This document shows positions 31,792-38,587 of a stretch of DNA of 42,394 nt, piece by piece (position 1 is the first letter of the stretch; each line of letters begins with the position of its first letter). The translations under genes were made by a program, and so were the position numbers. The stretch covers positions 1 through 42,394 of the forward strand of contig DATKQT010000029.1 of assembly GCA_035532535.1 (NCBI GenBank). The letters run 5' to 3'. The stretch is from Palsa-739 sp035532535. GTDB taxonomy: Bacteria > Actinomycetota > Thermoleophilia > Gaiellales > Gaiellaceae. The notes beneath the pieces are model-generated. The model searched no databases. It was not told the DNA's origin and saw only the letters and a list, made by a program, of their open reading frames with translations.

Positions 31792-32670
31792 CTATCCGCG
31801 TTGCCGGACGCGGCCCCGCGGGACGGCCATGGTCGGCCCCTTCGGGATCGGCCGGGCCTTCTTGACCTCCGGCTTCTCCCCTGACGGCGTGCGCAGGAAC
31901 TGCCACCACACGAAGAACGCGACCGAGCAGACGAACACGAGGAGCGACACCCAGAAGTTGATCCGCTGGCCGAGGAAATGGTTGGACGGGTCGATGCGAA
32001 GCGTCTCCTCGTACGTGCGGAACGCCGTGTAAAAGGCCACGTACAACGAGAACAGCGCCGGCCGCCGGAGCGTGAAGCGCCGGTCGATCCAGAGCAGCGC
32101 CCCCACCGCGAGCAGATCCCAGATGAACTCGTACAAAAACGTCGGGTGATAGAGGTGCGCCGCCCCTTTCCCGTGGATCTCGAGCGCCCACGGCAGCGTC
32201 GTGTGCCCGCCGTACAGCTCCTGGTTCCAGTAGTTGCCCCAGCGCCCGATCCCCTGCGCCAGGAGCAGCCCCGGGGCGACCGCGTCCATGTACAGCCGGA
32301 CCGAGTTACCGGAGCGGCGCACGACCCACGCGCCGGCGGCGGCCCCGAACGGGATCGCGCCCCAGATGCCGAGCCCGCCCGACCACACGGCGAACGGCCC
32401 GTACCAGTGGGCCTGGATGGCCGAGTCCTGGTTCCAGCTCGTGATCAAGTGGTAGATGCGCGCGCCGATGATCCCGAAGATCACGCCCCAGATGGCGACG
32501 CGGTAGACGAGATCCCAGTCGCCGCCCCAGCGCACCCAGCGACGGCCGGTGAGCCAGATCGCCGCCGCGATCGCGAGCAGCAGCATGAGCCCGTACATGT
32601 GGATCGTCAGCGGGCCGACGTGGTAGACCCCCGTCGGCGGCGACGGGATGGACAGGAGGACGCCGCTCAC
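31792..32670 (-). CDS. lgt: Prolipoprotein diacylglyceryl transferase
   Basis: Lgt attaches diacylglycerol from phosphatidylglycerol to the lipobox Cys of prelipoproteins in the inner membrane. The 292-residue polytopic protein has the signature GIGRWGNYWNQE at residues 140-151 and conserved Tyr/His/Arg positions (HMYGLMLLL near the N-terminus; ARIYHLI). The C-terminus carries a short basic tail. GTG at 32670 is the start. It sits 11 bp before scpA. Confidence 0.95.
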   Translation of the reverse strand: MSGVLLSIPSPPTGVYHVGPLTIHMYGLMLLLAIAAAIWLTGRRWVRWGGDWDLVYRVAIWGVIFGIIGARIYHLITSWNQDSAIQAHWYGPFAVWSGGLGIWGAIPFGAAAGAWVVRRSGNSVRLYMDAVAPGLLLAQGIGRWGNYWNQELYGGHTTLPWALEIHGKGAAHLYHPTFLYEFIWDLLAVGALLWIDRRFTLRRPALFSLYVAFYTAFRTYEETLRIDPSNHFLGQRINFWVSLLVFVCSVAFFVWWQFLRTPSGEKPEVKKARPIPKGPTMAVPRGRVRQRG

Positions 32671-32697
32671 CGGCGCCCATTCTGCCTGGAGCGGAGG

Positions 32698-32895
32698 CTA
32701 GAGGAGGATGCGAACGGCGAGCTCGGGCGGGCAGCCCTGCTCGATCATCGCGACCGCGGCGTGCAGATCGACGCCGGGCTCGGCCGCGATCAGCGTGGCC
32801 GACTCGACGTCGAAGCCGACGCGGAGCAGCTCTTCCGTCCGCCAGCGCTCGACGCGCTCGGATTCGGTCTCGATGTAGGTATCGACCGCAGACAT
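32698..32895 (-). CDS. Small conserved acidic protein of unknown function
   Basis: A 65-residue soluble protein, rich in Glu and Ala, starting at ATG 32895 with AGGGA five bases upstream (GTG 32898 would add one residue). Its pattern, ERWRTEELLRVGFDVESATLIAAEPGVDLHAAVAMIEQGCPPELAVRILL, reads as two short helical pairs. I recall similar small proteins next to lgt in related actinobacteria, without an assigned function. It is 27 bp upstream of lgt on the same strand. Confidence 0.8.
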   Translation of the reverse strand: MSAVDTYIETESERVERWRTEELLRVGFDVESATLIAAEPGVDLHAAVAMIEQGCPPELAVRILL

Positions 32896-32930
32896 CACTG
32901 TCCCTTCTTCGGTAAAACGGGCCTACTGGT

Positions 32931-33935
32931 TTAGGGGATTCGTAAGGGTTCTTTGATCCCGGCCAGTTCCCGCCGGATCACGGGCGCCACCTCGGTCCCG
33001 AAGAGCTCGATCGAGCGCATGATGCTCGTGTGGGGCAGCGTCCCGACGCTGAACTGCACGAGGAACCGGCGGTGCTTGAAGATCTCGTGCTGGAAGAGGA
33101 TCTTCTCGATCACCTCCTGCGGGCTGCCGACGAAGCTCGCGCCGCGCAAGGTGCGGGAGGCGTCGAACGTCGGCCGCTCGAGCGGCCCCCAGCCGCGCTC
33201 GCGGCCGATGCGGTCCATCATCATCTTGAGGGCCGGGTAGGCCTCGTCGGCCGCCGCCTGTGACGTGTCGGCGACGAGTCCGTGCGAGTTGATCGAGAGC
33301 GGCGGCGGCGGATCGAACCCCGCCTCGAGCGCAGCCTGCCGGTGGATCTCCGCGAACGGCGCGAAGCGCTCCGGCATGCCGCCGATGATCGCGAGCGCCA
33401 TCGGCAGGCCGAGCGCGCCGGCGCGCTGCGCCGACTCGGGCGTTCCGCCGACCGCGACCCACACGGGCAGGATCGGCTGCTGCGGCACCGGGTAGACGCC
33501 GAGCTCGGCCGGATGCGTGCGGATGTCGAGCAGACGCGCGAGCTTCTCGCTGAAGAGCTCGTCGTACTCCTTCAGGTCGTAGCCGAAGAGCGGGAACGAC
33601 TCGATGAACGATCCGCGACCGGCCATGATCTCGGCCCGCCCGTTCGAGAGCAGGTCGACCGTCGCGAACTGCTGGAAGACGCGGATCGGATCGTCCGAGC
33701 TGAGGACGCTCACCGCGCTCGTCAGCCGGATGTTCTTCGTGCGGACAGCCGCCGCCGCGAGCACGACCGCCGGCGCGGAGACGATGAAGTCGGGACGGTG
33801 GTGCTCGCCGACGCCGAAGACGTCGAGGCCGACCTGGTCGGCGAGCTCGATCTCCTCGAGCAGGTCGCGCACCCGCTCGGCCGGCGTCTGCGCGTCGTCG
33901 GTCAGCTCGCCGAACGTGTAGATCCCGAGCTCCAC
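32931..33935 (-). CDS. LLM-class flavin-dependent oxidoreductase (LLM_2I7G-like)
   Basis: A luciferase-like monooxygenase-family TIM barrel of 334 residues that uses reduced flavin. The N-terminal MELGIYTFGELTD, AEQVGLDVFGVGEHHRPDF-like stretch (LADQVGLDVFGVGEHHRPD), and LLSNGRAEIMAGRGSFIESFPLFGYDL resemble the 2I7G-type subfamily. GTG at 33935 starts the gene; a TATACC hexamer lies about seven bases upstream and could be a -10 for a short leader. The substrate cannot be inferred. It stands alone on the minus strand. Confidence 0.88.
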   Translation of the reverse strand: MELGIYTFGELTDDAQTPAERVRDLLEEIELADQVGLDVFGVGEHHRPDFIVSAPAVVLAAAAVRTKNIRLTSAVSVLSSDDPIRVFQQFATVDLLSNGRAEIMAGRGSFIESFPLFGYDLKEYDELFSEKLARLLDIRTHPAELGVYPVPQQPILPVWVAVGGTPESAQRAGALGLPMALAIIGGMPERFAPFAEIHRQAALEAGFDPPPPLSINSHGLVADTSQAAADEAYPALKMMMDRIGRERGWGPLERPTFDASRTLRGASFVGSPQEVIEKILFQHEIFKHRRFLVQFSVGTLPHTSIMRSIELFGTEVAPVIRRELAGIKEPLRIP

Positions 33936-34002
33936 GACTCAGGTATAGCTCCGCGCTCTACGGTTGGGTCGCGGTGGCGCAGCACGCCCGAGCCGAGCCG
34001 CG

Positions 34003-34058
34003 CGAACGTCTTACAGGCATTTGACGTTCGCCTGATCTTCGCCTGACCGTCACCGAAC
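34003..34058 (+). promoter_or_regulatory. Inverted repeat and phased 11-bp repeats upstream of the secreted DUF5666-like gene
   Basis: An 8-bp inverted repeat (CGAACGTC / GACGTTCG) spans 34003-34030. It overlaps a run of three units at 11-bp spacing: TTCGCCTGA at 34027, TTCGCCTGA at 34038, then GTCACCGAA at 34049. The pattern resembles a PHO box or another OmpR-family site, 25-55 bp upstream of the ATG. The upstream half of the gap (33936-34000) shows nothing else. Confidence 0.45.
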
Positions 34059-34080
34059 GTGACCAGGGGACGATCTCGGC

Positions 34081-34707
34081 ATGACATGCAAATCGTTCAC
34101 CGTCGGGATCGCGGCGCTGCTCGCCGTCGCCGCGCTCCCGCTCACAGCAGTCGCCGCGACCGGACCGGCTCCGCAGCACGCCCACTGGTTCGCCGGCTCC
34201 GTCGGTTCGGCGAGTTCGAGCTCCGTCAGCGTGAACGTCCTCTGGACGGGCAAGCACGACGCACAGCTCGACGGCACGACGGTCAGTGTCGCAATCGACT
34301 CGGCCACGCAGATCCACTACGGCAAGGGCAAGACGAGCATCGATCCCGGCGATCTCGTCGGGGTGGTCGCAACGGGCACCGACGCGTCGTCGCTCACCGC
34401 GCAGCGCATCAACGTCCGCTGCAACTGCCACTTCGCTGCGGGGACGCTCGACGCGGTCTCGACGAGCCGACTCCGCGTTCAGGTCTCGCGGACCGGACCG
34501 TACGACGGGGTGCTGAAGGGCAACGACGTGACCTTCCAGATCGGAAGCGCGACGCTGCCGAACCTGAGCGTCGGCGACAAGGTCGCGATCGTGTTCTCCT
34601 CCACCGGGTTCTTCAAGGACCCGAGCTTCAACTGGCAAAACGCGACATTCACCGTGCTCCACCTGCGCGTCGCCCACGACAAGGGCGAGACGAGCACCAA
34701 GCCGTAG
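34081..34707 (+). CDS. Secreted protein with two DUF5666-like repeats
   Basis: A 208-residue exported protein. Residues 1-27 form a signal peptide (ALLAVAALPLTAVAAT, cleavage near AVAA). Two repeats of about 60-65 residues follow: 38-99 (FAGSVGSASSSSVSV ... GDLVGVVATG) and 118-176 (FAAGTLDAVSTSRLRV ... GDKVAIVFSSTG). Both have the Gly-rich beta pattern ending in a GDxV turn seen in DUF5666/OB-like domains. A Cys pair (114 and 116) lies between the repeats. ATG at 34081 has AGGGG 14 bases upstream. No partner is adjacent; it is convergent with typA. Confidence 0.8.
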   Translation: MTCKSFTVGIAALLAVAALPLTAVAATGPAPQHAHWFAGSVGSASSSSVSVNVLWTGKHDAQLDGTTVSVAIDSATQIHYGKGKTSIDPGDLVGVVATGTDASSLTAQRINVRCNCHFAAGTLDAVSTSRLRVQVSRTGPYDGVLKGNDVTFQIGSATLPNLSVGDKVAIVFSSTGFFKDPSFNWQNATFTVLHLRVAHDKGETSTKP

Positions 34708-34708
34708 T

Positions 34709-36544
34709 TCAGCTGACGAGCTCGCGCTTCCGCCGCGACGCGGCGGAAGCGCGTTTCGTTCCCGACAGCTCGACCTTGCGCAGCCGGATCGACTTCGGCG
34801 TCACTTCGACGCACTCATCCTCGCGGATCAGCTCCAGCGCCTGCTCGAGAGAGAGCGGCCGTGCAGGAATGAGGCGCACGGTCTCGTCGGAGCTCGCCGC
34901 GCGCATGTTCGTGAGCTTCTTCTCCTTCGTCGCGTTCACGTCGAGGTCGTCCGCGCGCGCGTTCTCGCCGACGATCATCCCCTCGTAGACCTCGACGCCG
35001 GGCTCGACGAAGAGCGAGCCGCGCTCCTGCAGGTTGAGGATCGCGAACGCTGTCGTCGGGCCGCGCCGGTCGGCGACGAGCGCGCCGGTCGGCCGCGTGC
35101 GCATCTCGCCCTGCCACGGCTCCCAGCCGTCGAAGACGTGGTGGAGGATCCCGGTGCCGCGCGTCTCGGTGAGGAACTCGGTGCGAAAGCCGATGAGCCC
35201 GCGCGCAGGAACGAGGTAGTCCATGCGCGCCCAGCCGGTGCCGTGGTTGACGAGCTTCTGCATGCGCCCCTTGCGCAGCGCGAGGAGCTGCGTGACGACG
35301 CCGATGTAGTCCTCGGGCACGTCGATGGCGACGCGCTCAACCGGCTCGTGCCGCTTGCCGTCGATCTCGCGCGTCAACACCTCGGGCTTGCCGACGGTGA
35401 GCTCGAAACCCTCGCGCCGCATCAGCTCGACGAGCACAGCGAGCTGCAGCTCGCCGCGGCCCTGCACCTCCCACGCGTCCGGGCGCGCGGTCGCGAGCAC
35501 GCGCAGCGACACGTTGCCGACGAGCTCCTGGTCGAGCCGCGCCTTCACCTGGCTCGCGGTCAGCCGGTCGCCTTCCTTGCCGGCGAGGGGCGAGGTGTTG
35601 ATGCCGATCGTGATCGAGAGCGACGGCTCGTCCACCGTCGTCACCGGCAATGGGCGCGGGTCGTCCGGGTCGGCGATCGTCTCGCCGATCGTCACCTGCG
35701 GCAGCCCGGCGAGCGCGACGATCTCCCCCGGCCCCGCCTCGTCGACAGGCACGCGGTCGAGCGCCTCGCTCACGTACAGCTCGGTCACGCGCGCGTTCTC
35801 GATCGTCCCGTCGTGGCGGCACCAGGCGATCTGCGCGCCCTTGCGCAGCGTGCCGTGGTGGATGCGCAGCAGTGCGAGCCGGCCGACGTACGGCGACGCG
35901 TCGAGGTTCGTGACGAGCGCCTGCAGCGGATGATCGGGGTCGTACGACGGTGCCGGCACGGTCGCGAGGATCGTCTGCACGAGCGGCCCGAGGTCGGGCG
36001 CGAGCTCGTCCGGCTCGAAGCCGGCGCGGCCGGCCTTCGCGTTCGCGAACACGATCGGGAACTCGATCTGCGACTCGTCCGCGTCCAGGTCGAGGAAGAG
36101 CTCGTATACCTCGTCCACCACCTCCTTCGCGCGTGCGTCCGGCCGGTCGACCTTGTTCACGACGAGCACGACCGGCAGCTGCGCCTCGAGCGCCTTGCGC
36201 AGGACGAACCGCGTCTGCGGCAGCGGGCCTTCGCTCGCGTCGACGAGGAGGAGGATGCCGTCGACCATCGTCAGCCCGCGTTCGACCTCGCCGCCGAAGT
36301 CGGCGTGGCCGGGCGTGTCGACGATGTTCAGCTTGACGTCGCCGACGTGGACGGCGGTGTTCTTGGCGAGGATCGTGATGCCCTTCTCGCGCTCGAGATC
36401 CATCGAGTCCATGACCCGCTCGGCCACGTCCTCGTTCGCGCGGAAGGAGCCCGCCTGCCAGAGCAGGGCGTCGACGAGGGTCGTCTTCCCGTGGTCGACG
36501 TGCGCCACGATCGCGACGTTGCGGAGATCTTCCCTACGGGCCAT
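34709..36544 (-). CDS. typA: Ribosome-associated GTPase TypA/BipA
   Basis: TypA is a translational GTPase that binds the ribosome under stress and helps assembly. The 611-residue product has AHVDHGKTTLVDALL at about 14-28, the switch regions DSMDLEREKGITI and DTPGHADFGGEVER, then NKVDRPDAR, domain II and III, and the family-specific C-terminus with GILHHVFDGWEPWQGE and EGMIVGENARADDLDVNATKEKKLTNMR. ATG at 36544 matches the family N-terminus. It starts 66 bp from the divergent antitoxin gene and ends one base from the end of the DUF5666-like gene. Confidence 0.97.
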   Translation of the reverse strand: MARREDLRNVAIVAHVDHGKTTLVDALLWQAGSFRANEDVAERVMDSMDLEREKGITILAKNTAVHVGDVKLNIVDTPGHADFGGEVERGLTMVDGILLLVDASEGPLPQTRFVLRKALEAQLPVVLVVNKVDRPDARAKEVVDEVYELFLDLDADESQIEFPIVFANAKAGRAGFEPDELAPDLGPLVQTILATVPAPSYDPDHPLQALVTNLDASPYVGRLALLRIHHGTLRKGAQIAWCRHDGTIENARVTELYVSEALDRVPVDEAGPGEIVALAGLPQVTIGETIADPDDPRPLPVTTVDEPSLSITIGINTSPLAGKEGDRLTASQVKARLDQELVGNVSLRVLATARPDAWEVQGRGELQLAVLVELMRREGFELTVGKPEVLTREIDGKRHEPVERVAIDVPEDYIGVVTQLLALRKGRMQKLVNHGTGWARMDYLVPARGLIGFRTEFLTETRGTGILHHVFDGWEPWQGEMRTRPTGALVADRRGPTTAFAILNLQERGSLFVEPGVEVYEGMIVGENARADDLDVNATKEKKLTNMRAASSDETVRLIPARPLSLEQALELIREDECVEVTPKSIRLRKVELSGTKRASAASRRKRELVS

Positions 36545-36574
36545 GCGACCACGGTAGCCGCATGCCGGCGATGC

Positions 36575-36580
36575 TATAAT
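36575..36580 (+). promoter_or_regulatory. -10 box of the toxin-antitoxin operon
   Basis: A perfect TATAAT lies 31 bp upstream of the antitoxin start. The expected -35 position is weak. The downstream palindrome at 36581 begins right after it, so a bound repressor would cover the start site. Confidence 0.7.
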
Positions 36581-36597
36581 CTGTCCAGTCTGGACAG
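36581..36597. promoter_or_regulatory. Palindromic operator of the toxin-antitoxin operon
   Basis: CTGTCCA-GTC-TGGACAG is a perfect 7+3+7 palindrome directly after the TATAAT box and seven bases before the first in-frame ATG (36605). Phd-type antitoxins bind such sites to autoregulate; binding here would block transcription initiation. Confidence 0.75.
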
Positions 36598-36610
36598 AAA
36601 GGACATGGCC

Positions 36611-36856
36611 ATGCAGCGCTGGCAACTCCAAGACGCAAAGCAGCAGTTCAGCCGACTCGTCGAGCGCGCCCACTCGGGTGAGCCGCAGCTCGTCACACGA
36701 AACGGCAAGGAGGTCGCCGTCCTCCTCGACGTCGATGAGTACAGGCGACTCACGTCGTGGCACGGTGGCGACTTCAAGAAGTTCCTGTTCGAAGGGCCGC
36801 GCTTCGAGCTCGAGATCGAGCGCTCGAAAGAGCTTCCGCCCGAGATCGAGTTCTGA
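36611..36856 (+). CDS. Phd/YefM family antitoxin
   Basis: An 81-residue antitoxin with the Phd/YefM N-terminal DNA-binding pattern WQLQDAKQQFSRLVERAHSGEPQLVTRNGKEVAVLLDVDEYRRL, followed by a C-terminal stretch of alternating acidic and basic residues that would wrap the toxin. ATG 36611 was chosen because AAGGA lies seven bases upstream; ATG 36605 is in frame but too close to that site. Its TGA overlaps the toxin start. The pair is flanked by typA and a secreted protein gene. Confidence 0.92.
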   Translation: MQRWQLQDAKQQFSRLVERAHSGEPQLVTRNGKEVAVLLDVDEYRRLTSWHGGDFKKFLFEGPRFELEIERSKELPPEIEF

Positions 36857-37266
36857 GCTACCTCCTCGATACGAACGTCGTGTCCGAGCCTCGCAAGCCG
36901 GCGCCTGACGTCAACGTCGCAGCGTGGCTCAACGCCGCCGCGGCGGAGGCGCTCTTCGTGAGCGTTCTCTCGCTGGGAGAGGTCCGTCGCAGCATCGAGC
37001 TGCTTCGTCGCCGCCACGATGACCATCAGGCGGACGTGATCGAGACGTGGCTCGCCCAACTCAAAGCTGACTTCGCTGAGCGCCTCATCACCGTCTCCGC
37101 CGCCGTTGCGGAACGCTGGGGCCGGTTGAACGCCATTCGGCCGCTTCCCGTCGTCGATGGCCTACTCGCCGCCACCGCGATCGAGCACGGCCTCACACTT
37201 GTCACCCGCGACACCGCAGCGGTCGCGGATACAGGAGTCGCCGTACTCGACCCCTGGTCGAGTTAG
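36853..37266 (+). CDS. PIN-domain toxin (VapC/FitB-like)
   Basis: A 137-residue PIN ribonuclease with the four acidic metal ligands Asp6 (YLLDTN), Glu43 (LGEVRR), Asp102 (VVDGLLAATA) and Asp120 (VTRDTA). The first two thirds and PLPVVDGLLAATAIEHGLTLVTRDTA match the FitB-like group. No ATG/GTG/TTG lies ahead of Asp6 in a sensible position; the first usable codon is CTG at 36853, overlapping the antitoxin stop as CTGA. It is known for this class to cut tRNA or mRNA unless neutralised. It ends four bases into the opposite-strand gene at 37263. Confidence 0.91.
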   Translation: MSYLLDTNVVSEPRKPAPDVNVAAWLNAAAAEALFVSVLSLGEVRRSIELLRRRHDDHQADVIETWLAQLKADFAERLITVSAAVAERWGRLNAIRPLPVVDGLLAATAIEHGLTLVTRDTAAVADTGVAVLDPWSS

Positions 37267-38132
37267 CGGGTCTTCGCGGTAAAGCTCTTGCTCGCCGACT
37301 GACCCGCCTCGGAGACCGTGACCGTCGCACGCACGGCCGCGCCCCTGGGCTTCTTCGGCACCCGGAACGTGCACACGGCCGAGGAACCTCCCCCACCGCC
37401 CGGGGACACGAACGCGTGGCTCACGACCGCGAGCTTCTTCGAACCTTCGGTCGCCTTGCACGCGATCGTCCCGTCCGAGCCGACGGTCGCGTGCGTGTCC
37501 GAGCGCACCGCGCGCAGCGAGACCGTCCACGTGCCGCCGGCCTTCGCGACGCCGTTGTGGGACGAGCCGGCCGCGAGCGTGAAGACCTTCTGCGCGCTGT
37601 ACGAGAACGCACCGGCGCCGCTCGGCGCGGTGTCGGTGTGCCCCGCACCGAAGGCCCCATCTGACGAGATGACGAAGAAGTCGAAGCTGGTCGAGTTGCC
37701 CAGGTCCGACTTGTTGATCGTCATCGTCATGGACTTGTTGTCCTTCGCCACCACGACGCCGGCCGTCAAATGCGGCGCCTCCACGAAGTCGGTCGACTGC
37801 CAGACAGCGAGGTCGAACAAGTGCGACGCGTAGTCGTCGGCGAAGATGTAGTCGGCCCCCAACGCCTGCGGATCGCCGGTGTTGTCGTTGTTGTCCGAAT
37901 CGATGGCGATCGTCAGGCTGGCCGAGTTCACGTACGGCGTGGCGAAGTCGATCGTGAACGTGTAACCGCCGTGCGCGTCGTTCGTCACGGCGACATTCGT
38001 GATGTCCGGCGCCGTGCCGCTGTCCCCGGTCGGGTCGGTGTAATTGGTCGGCGGCGCATTGCTGGCGCCGGCCGTTGACACGACGACGCACGCGACAGCG
38101 AGCGCTACCGCAAGAACCATGAGCGTGCGCAC
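37263..38132 (-). CDS. Secreted protein of unknown function, beta-rich
   Basis: A 289-residue exported protein. Residues 1-25 (VRTLMVLAVALAVACVVVSTAGAS) form a signal peptide. The mature part starts DPTGDSGTAPDITNVAVTN and continues with Gly/Thr/Asp-rich beta strands; Asp-Asn-rich DSDNNDNTGDP could bind calcium. The C-terminal third has a separate beta domain with a Gly-rich linker SPGGGGGSS and two Cys (in TIACKATEG and SAVCTFRVP). The start was set at GTG 38132, though TTG 38141 and ATG 38120 are alternatives. It follows a related gene at 38143. No enzyme signature was seen. Confidence 0.8.
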   Translation of the reverse strand: MRTLMVLAVALAVACVVVSTAGASNAPPTNYTDPTGDSGTAPDITNVAVTNDAHGGYTFTIDFATPYVNSASLTIAIDSDNNDNTGDPQALGADYIFADDYASHLFDLAVWQSTDFVEAPHLTAGVVVAKDNKSMTMTINKSDLGNSTSFDFFVISSDGAFGAGHTDTAPSGAGAFSYSAQKVFTLAAGSSHNGVAKAGGTWTVSLRAVRSDTHATVGSDGTIACKATEGSKKLAVVSHAFVSPGGGGGSSAVCTFRVPKKPRGAAVRATVTVSEAGQSASKSFTAKTR

Positions 38133-38142
38133 CGGAGTCAAC

Positions 38143-38562
38143 CTAGCGGCGCCAGATCGCGGCGGCCGTCGAATCCATATGACCGGTACCCCCGTCGCCG
38201 TCGAGGCTCTGCACGGTGAAGCGGAACGTCTTCGGGCTTCCGAGCTCGGAGGCGTTCACGGAGGCCTCGAGGGCCTTGCCGCCGGGCGCGACGGAGAACG
38301 TCCCCGATTCGGAGCCGAGCGGCTCGTAGTCGTTCGCGGGCGGGTCCCACACCTCGAGCCCGCCCGGCCCGAGCCGGTACTGCGAGCCGATGTCCACGTA
38401 CAGGCTCGAATCCTTCCCGTACGGCGTGGCGAAGACGACGACGAATGCGATGCGTCCCTTCGCCCCGGTCGTCACCCGCACCTTGATGATGTCGGGCGCG
38501 GTGCCACTGTCGCCGGCCGGGTCGACGACGACGATCGGCGGCTTCGGCGGAAGCGCGTGCAC
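38143..38562 (-). CDS. Related beta-rich protein lacking a signal peptide
   Basis: A 139-residue product that shares the N-terminal module of the next gene: DPAGDSGTAPDIIKVRVTT in place of DPTGDSGTAPDITNVAVTN, then FVVVFATPYGKDSSLYVDIGS. It appears to be a shortened paralogue without the C-terminal domain. The GTG start at 38562 yields no signal peptide, and no better start is available before dnaE. It may be cytoplasmic, or a degraded copy. It lies 10 bp upstream of its larger relative. Confidence 0.65.
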   Translation of the reverse strand: MHALPPKPPIVVVDPAGDSGTAPDIIKVRVTTGAKGRIAFVVVFATPYGKDSSLYVDIGSQYRLGPGGLEVWDPPANDYEPLGSESGTFSVAPGGKALEASVNASELGSPKTFRFTVQSLDGDGGTGHMDSTAAAIWRR

Positions 38563-38587
38563 GCCCGAGATATACCCGGAGGCGCGC

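Noticed and set aside
35138..36604. In-frame extension of the antitoxin back through typA
   Set aside because: The Phd-type domain begins at 36611 with its own ribosome binding site, promoter and operator; the upstream part is antisense to typA.
36605..36610. First ATG as antitoxin start
   Set aside because: AAGGA lies only one base ahead of 36605 but seven bases ahead of 36611, so the second ATG is better placed.
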